A stretch of 8,878 nt of DNA, taken from NCBI GenBank assembly GCA_964592405.1, contig CAZQBY010000019.1:1-8878 (forward strand). Reading direction: 5' to 3'. The position numbers were made by a program, and so were the translations under genes. The notes beneath the pieces are model-generated. The model saw nothing but the letters and a program-made list of their open reading frames with translations. It was not told the DNA's origin and ran no database searches. Of this stretch, positions 6,645 through 8,878 are shown in pieces; within the stretch, counting starts at the first letter, position 1; every line of letters begins with the position of its first letter. The DNA is from CAZQBY01 sp964592405 [NCBI: uncultured archaeon]. Its GTDB lineage: Archaea > Altiarchaeota > Altiarchaeia > JAFGQM01.

Positions 6645-7304
6645 TCATAAGAAGCCCAATGCCTCGTTTATGTACTGGAGTTCTATTGGTGTGGTATCCT
6701 CGCCTGTTACAAATCCGTTGGAGTTGGCTATCATGCATGCACCTACAGCCTTGGAGCCCATGTTGGCAGAGGCTCTCCCCCCCGAAACGCCAAATACCTT
6801 CTCCAGCTGTTTTAACTCTTGATCACTGACATCTGGGGTGGTGACAAAACCCTTGTTGGTGGCCACACAGAGAGCGCCCACCTCACTTGAGTTGGCAATC
6901 CTTCCCTGAATCGTGTTTATACCAAGGGCTTCATCAATTACAAGTTTGGCCCTCTGGGAAAAAACATCGCTTATTATGCCGCCATGGTCATTGGCAACTA
7001 TCAGGTTGCCCAAGGCTGTGAACCTATCGGGCACTACTGCAGTTTGGACCTCCTTCCCTATCCGTGCTAGCTCGCTGTTTTCTGTGAGATAGGGCACCAG
7101 TACGCCTCTGGAATTACCTGCGGACATTATGCCAGAGAGGGAGAAGTTGTATATTGTGGTCGGTATTATCGGCACTTTTAAGACCTTCCCGAGTCTTTCC
7201 AGCTGGTTATCACTTAAGCGATTGGATATTAGACAGTATTTGTCAGTTGCAAAGCCAAAGAGCCCCAAGTAGCCCTCTCCAAAGAAATTGGTCTGGTATA
7301 TCAT
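6645..7304 (-). CDS. eif6: Translation initiation factor 6 (aIF6), ribosome anti-association factor
   Basis: This factor binds the large subunit near uL14 and blocks premature joining with the small subunit; it also acts in large-subunit maturation. The 219-residue product matches the usual archaeal length. The pentein-fold repeats are visible in the recurring pattern of a conserved Asn or Gly-rich strand: GLFGFATDKY near 12-21, GNSRGVLVP, GNLIVANDHGGIIS, GALCVATNKGFVTTPD and GACMIANSNGFVTGED. The start was set at the ATG sharing one base with the rpl31e TAA (TAATG), where the conserved MIYQTNFFG begins. A longer open frame upstream to 7397 only reads rpl31e out of frame. No Shine-Dalgarno site is seen, so translation probably depends on coupling with rpl31e. 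The stop is followed by the 73-bp gap before LX. Confidence 0.96.
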   Translation of the reverse strand: MIYQTNFFGEGYLGLFGFATDKYCLISNRLSDNQLERLGKVLKVPIIPTTIYNFSLSGIMSAGNSRGVLVPYLTENSELARIGKEVQTAVVPDRFTALGNLIVANDHGGIISDVFSQRAKLVIDEALGINTIQGRIANSSEVGALCVATNKGFVTTPDVSDQELKQLEKVFGVSGGRASANMGSKAVGACMIANSNGFVTGEDTTPIELQYINEALGFL

Positions 7305-7876
7305 TATTGAAGCAAAGTAGCTGTTACCCTGCCTTCGGAATCCTTGACCGCCTTTATCTGGATCTTTCGTGGAGGCCTGCTGGCACCATGCCTCCATATA
7401 TGCTTATTAAGCTGACTGTCAATCCTTATGTTGGTTGATTTTGTGTGCCGCCGAAGATAGCTGAGAAGCAACTGTATAGCCTTGCGCGTCCTCTTGTAAT
7501 CCGGCTTGGTACGGTAAGCAGCTTTCAGAGGGATTGTATACACATCTTCAGAAACTATATTGACTTTTTCCCCTTCTTTTTTCCTGCCCTCCTGGGATTT
7601 CTCTTTTTCGGCTTTCTCTTCCTTCTTTTGACTCTCCTCTTTGGTTTTTTCCTTGTCCTCTTCTTTACCTTTTTCCTTATCTTCTTCTTTGGCCTTTCCT
7701 CTGGTCTTTTCTTTACCTTTTTCCCTGGTTTCTTCAGCAATTTCCCTACTGCCCCCGGTGTTTTCTTTCTCTTTTGCAGATTCTTCTTTCTTCTCGGGCT
7801 TAGTGTTATCTTTGATAGTATTTTCTTCCTTGACCTTCCCGGTTTTCGCTTGCACTTCTTTCTTTTTTTTCGTCAT
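7304..7876 (-). CDS. rpl31e: 50S ribosomal protein L31e with a long Lys/Glu-rich N-terminal extension
   Basis: L31e sits at the rim of the peptide exit tunnel of the large subunit. The conserved domain occupies about residues 108-190 (EDVYTIPLKAAY, then TRKAIQLLLSYLRRHTKS and KHIWRHGASRPPRKIQIK), which by itself is the normal size of the family (about 85-95 residues). Ahead of it are about 107 residues of low complexity: in the first 105, 60 are Lys or Glu, with no Leu, Phe, Tyr or Trp. The extension includes the tandem unit KEEDKEKx at 63-70 and 71-78. The fusion looks genuine: between the GTG at V8 and the GTG at V112, already inside the domain, there is no in-frame ATG, GTG or TTG. The ATG lies 2 nt after the rpl39e stop. 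The extension is expected to be disordered or a charged single helix; its role is unknown. Confidence 0.93.
   Translation of the reverse strand: MTKKKKEVQAKTGKVKEENTIKDNTKPEKKEESAKEKENTGGSREIAEETREKGKEKTRGKAKEEDKEKGKEEDKEKTKEESQKKEEKAEKEKSQEGRKKEGEKVNIVSEDVYTIPLKAAYRTKPDYKRTRKAIQLLLSYLRRHTKSTNIRIDSQLNKHIWRHGASRPPRKIQIKAVKDSEGRVTATLLQ
7643..7690 (-). repeat. Tandem 24-bp repeat in the rpl31e extension
   Basis: Two adjacent 24-bp units (7690-7667 and 7666-7643) encode KEEDKEKG and KEEDKEKT. They differ mainly at third codon positions (GAA/GAG, GAT/GAC). A shorter, decayed third unit, KEES, follows. The surrounding 300 or so bases are strongly purine-rich on the minus strand. Confidence 0.7.
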
Positions 7877-7878
7877 GG

Positions 7879-8034
7879 TTAGTAGATGTTGTCCCTCCGC
7901 CAGTTCCTACCACTCTTGGGGGATCTCCTGACCTTCCTGTTCGTAGCTGCAAAGGCCCATATAGGGGCCCGTCTGGATTCACGGTTGGCTTTTTTTAGTT
8001 CCCTCTTTGTTTCAGGTTCCTTATTTGAACTCAT
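7879..8034 (-). CDS. rpl39e: 50S ribosomal protein L39e
   Basis: This 51-residue basic protein was read directly from the minus strand between the PDCD5-family gene and rpl31e. L39e lines the lower part of the peptide exit tunnel. The product runs MSSNKEPETKRELKKANRES, then RRAPIWAFAATNRKVRR, and ends KSGRNWRRDNIY. It matches the family pattern of a basic start, R-P-W, TNRKVRR and a C-terminal WRR, and 51 residues is the standard length. The N terminus is somewhat more acidic than in typical L39e. The ATG overlaps the stop of the upstream gene as ATGA, and the TAA is 2 nt from the rpl31e ATG, so all three are likely coupled. L39e next to L31e and eIF6 is a conserved archaeal order. The gene is too short for many gene finders. 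Confidence 0.95.
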   Translation of the reverse strand: MSSNKEPETKRELKKANRESRRAPIWAFAATNRKVRRSPKSGRNWRRDNIY

Positions 8035-8357
8035 TTTCTTTTGATTGTGGTTTTCCTCTGTGCCGATCTCAGTTTCAGCAGTATTGACTTCAGCTGTTCA
8101 TCAGTCATCTGCTGTTTGACCTGCCCTGCCACATACATCTGTGCCAGGTAAACCTTCAGCTTCTGTACAAGTTCCGGGTCGACGAGCCTCAGGTTTGCCA
8201 GCCGATCCTGTGCATCCTTCGTGAGAAAGCGCCTCACAATTGCATCAATCTGTCTGAGTGCCTCCTGAATCTGCCGCTGTTTCTGCATCTCCTGCTGCAT
8301 CTGCTGTTCCTGAAGCTGCTGCAGTTTCCTGGCCTTGATAGCCTCCAGTTCATCCAT
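8031..8357 (-). CDS. PDCD5/TFAR19-family DNA-binding protein
   Basis: Archaeal members of this family are small helical proteins related to human PDCD5; they bind DNA in vitro and their cellular role is poorly known. The 108-residue product has a glutamine-rich N-terminal helix (11 Gln among residues 13-31), a three-helix core (about 34-90, including AQDRLANLRLVDPELVQKLK) and a basic C terminus ending KRK. The core order and length fit the family well. The ATG at 8357 was chosen; it overlaps the rps19e coding end by 8 nt and has AGGT 5 nt upstream. A TTG-initiated frame from 8384 would add nine residues that are not family-like. The stop overlaps the rpl39e ATG as ATGA. S19e, PDCD5 and L39e are neighbours in many archaea, which suggests a link to the ribosome. 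Confidence 0.93.
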   Translation of the reverse strand: MDELEAIKARKLQQLQEQQMQQEMQKQRQIQEALRQIDAIVRRFLTKDAQDRLANLRLVDPELVQKLKVYLAQMYVAGQVKQQMTDEQLKSILLKLRSAQRKTTIKRK

Positions 8358-8766
8358 ATTTGACCTTGTGAGCGATATTATCAAGATATTTCATGCCAGC
8401 CGGACTTATCTCGCGGCCCTTGTTGTTCTGGGCCTTCCTTACCAGCTTCAGTTCTTCAAGTTGTTGCACAGCAAGTCTGGTAACTTTGCCGGAGGCCTTC
8501 ATAGACTTCTCTGGTTTGGCGCCCCTGTTTTTCTTGCTACGATATTCGGATCTTAAGCGCGATATTCCCAGGGGACCTTTAACGTATATCTTCCTGAGAA
8601 TGGCCGCCTCTCTAATATACCACCAATCAGGATCCTCGGGAGGCCTCTCCTTGGCTACACCTGTCTTGACAAATGGTGCCCATTCAGGTGCCTTTACCTT
8701 TGTCTTCAAATCCTCTGCAACAGCCCTGATAAGGGCTTCCGGCTCTACATCATATACTGTAGTCAT
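8350..8766 (-). CDS. rps19e: 30S ribosomal protein S19e
   Basis: S19e is a small-subunit head protein found in archaea and eukaryotes, where it is needed for 18S-side maturation. The 138-residue product is a little shorter than many archaeal homologues but has the full pattern: MTTVYDVEPEALI at the start, PEWAPFVKTGVAKERPPEDP (27-46), DWWYIREAAILRKIYVKGPL (47-66) and the winged-helix part RLRSEYRSKKNRGAKPEKS (71-89), then GREISPAGMKYLDNIA near the end. It is the first gene of the ribosomal operon. The ATG is 80 nt downstream of the TATA box and lies 4 nt after a foldable leader. No Shine-Dalgarno site is present, so translation may be controlled by that leader. The last 8 nt overlap the next gene. 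Confidence 0.96.
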   Translation of the reverse strand: MTTVYDVEPEALIRAVAEDLKTKVKAPEWAPFVKTGVAKERPPEDPDWWYIREAAILRKIYVKGPLGISRLRSEYRSKKNRGAKPEKSMKASGKVTRLAVQQLEELKLVRKAQNNKGREISPAGMKYLDNIAHKVKYG

Positions 8767-8770
8767 CTAA

Positions 8771-8825
8771 GCGAATCTGAGAATTGGACCTTGCGGTCCG
8801 ATGCCCCTCGTCAGAGGGAGATTGC
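8771..8825 (-). ncRNA. Foldable rps19e leader, possible three-way junction
   Basis: Hand folding of the minus-strand RNA gives three helices. P1 pairs GCAAUCU (8825-8819) with AGAUUCGC (8778-8771), seven pairs with one bulged C. P2 is CCCUC (8818-8814) with GAGGG (8809-8805) around UGAC. P3 is GGACC (8799-8795) with GGUCC (8790-8786), closed by GCAA, a GNRA tetraloop. P1 begins almost exactly at the predicted transcription start and ends 4 nt before the rps19e AUG. It resembles a cis-regulatory element, but no comparative support is available here, and I do not match it to a known RNA family. Confidence 0.4.
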
Positions 8826-8845
8826 GGTATGTTTGAAGGGGAGGG

Positions 8846-8853
8846 TATAAAAA
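8846..8853 (-). promoter_or_regulatory. TATA box of the rps19e ribosomal operon
   Basis: The minus strand reads TTTTTATA, followed by a C-rich stretch, 80 nt before the rps19e ATG. The expected start of transcription, about 25 nt downstream near 8824, leaves a leader of about 58 nt. AT-rich sequence (AATTTTAAG) lies directly upstream; no clear purine BRE is seen. Confidence 0.6.
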
Positions 8854-8878
8854 CTTAAAATTCGTTCAGCCTCCTCTG

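Noticed and set aside
7305-7397. 31-residue N-terminal extension of eIF6
   Set aside because: These codons lie wholly inside rpl31e in another frame; the canonical eIF6 start MIYQTNFFG is at 7304 with a TAATG junction and gives the normal length.
7555-7740. Arg/Lys-rich minus-strand frame resembling a histone-like tail
   Set aside because: It reads the same low-complexity DNA as rpl31e in a shifted frame and has no conserved domain or independent start context.
7445-7882. Phe/Leu-rich plus-strand open frame
   Set aside because: It is the complement of the purine-rich rpl31e tail; long runs of Phe, Leu and Ser come from CTT/TTC-rich antisense sequence. The minus-strand frame encodes the conserved L31e domain.
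8281-8350. CTG/CAG-rich triplet tract
   Set aside because: It is not a pure repeat; it encodes the Gln-rich first helix that is normal for archaeal PDCD5-family proteins.
8358-8384. TTG-initiated longer PDCD5-family protein
   Set aside because: The ATG at 8357 has an AGGT at good spacing and starts the family-like MDELEAIKARK; the extra nine residues are rps19e sequence out of frame.
8767-8845. tRNA, C/D box or SRP-type RNA in the rps19e leader
   Set aside because: No cloverleaf or T-arm, no properly ordered C and D boxes and no SRP helix 8 signature; the helices fit only an unclassified leader element.
1-8878. CRISPR array, insertion sequence, toxin-antitoxin or defence genes
   Set aside because: No spaced direct repeats, transposase, terminal inverted repeats or defence domains were seen; nearly all bases are accounted for by twelve housekeeping genes.

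Overview
The window is a stretch of archaeal chromosome. Every gene seen is on the minus strand, so transcription runs from high to low coordinates. The archaeal assignment rests on the gene content: eIF6, LX/L18Ae, L39e, L31e, S19e, PDCD5, prefoldin alpha, a 20S proteasome beta subunit, a KH-domain beta-CASP nuclease (aCPSF1/FttA), a class I CCA-adding enzyme, an archaeal-type TrpRS and an archaeal UMP kinase, together with TTTATATA-like TATA boxes. I cannot place it below the domain; a euryarchaeal or DPANN lineage fits best.

Layout in transcription order. (1) 8766 to 5961 is a tight translation operon: rps19e, PDCD5-family protein, rpl39e, rpl31e, eif6, rpl18a (LX), pfdA. Most junctions overlap (8-nt, ATGA or TAATG) or are 2 nt apart; the one real gap, 73 bp before LX, may hold an internal promoter. 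A TATA box at 8846-8853 and a foldable leader at 8771-8825 precede rps19e. Two genes here, rpl39e (51 aa) and rpl18a (59 aa), are easy to miss because they are so short. (2) 5901 to 4504 is cca, with a TATA box about 25 nt before its ATG, which suggests a leaderless mRNA. (3) 4364 to 1807 holds psmB followed by fttA, behind a TATA box at 4460-4467 and a leader of about 75 nt. (4) 1757 to 4 holds trpS and pyrH, joined by an ATGA overlap.

Together the genes cover ribosome structure and assembly (S19e, L39e, L31e, LX, eIF6), nascent-chain folding (prefoldin), tRNA maturation and charging (CCA enzyme, TrpRS), transcription termination or RNA 3'-end formation (FttA), protein degradation (PsmB) and pyrimidine nucleotide supply (UMP kinase). 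No intergenic stretch exceeds 300 bases. I see no tRNA, rRNA, CRISPR array or mobile element.

This is core housekeeping DNA and I do not see a new multi-gene system. The unusual points are: a roughly 107-residue Lys/Glu-rich N-terminal extension on L31e, which would lie at the peptide exit tunnel; a TrpRS with a cysteine pattern close to the [4Fe-4S] motif known from Thermotoga maritima TrpRS; a leader before rps19e that can fold into a three-way junction; and an inverted repeat plus a palindrome around the cca TATA box.
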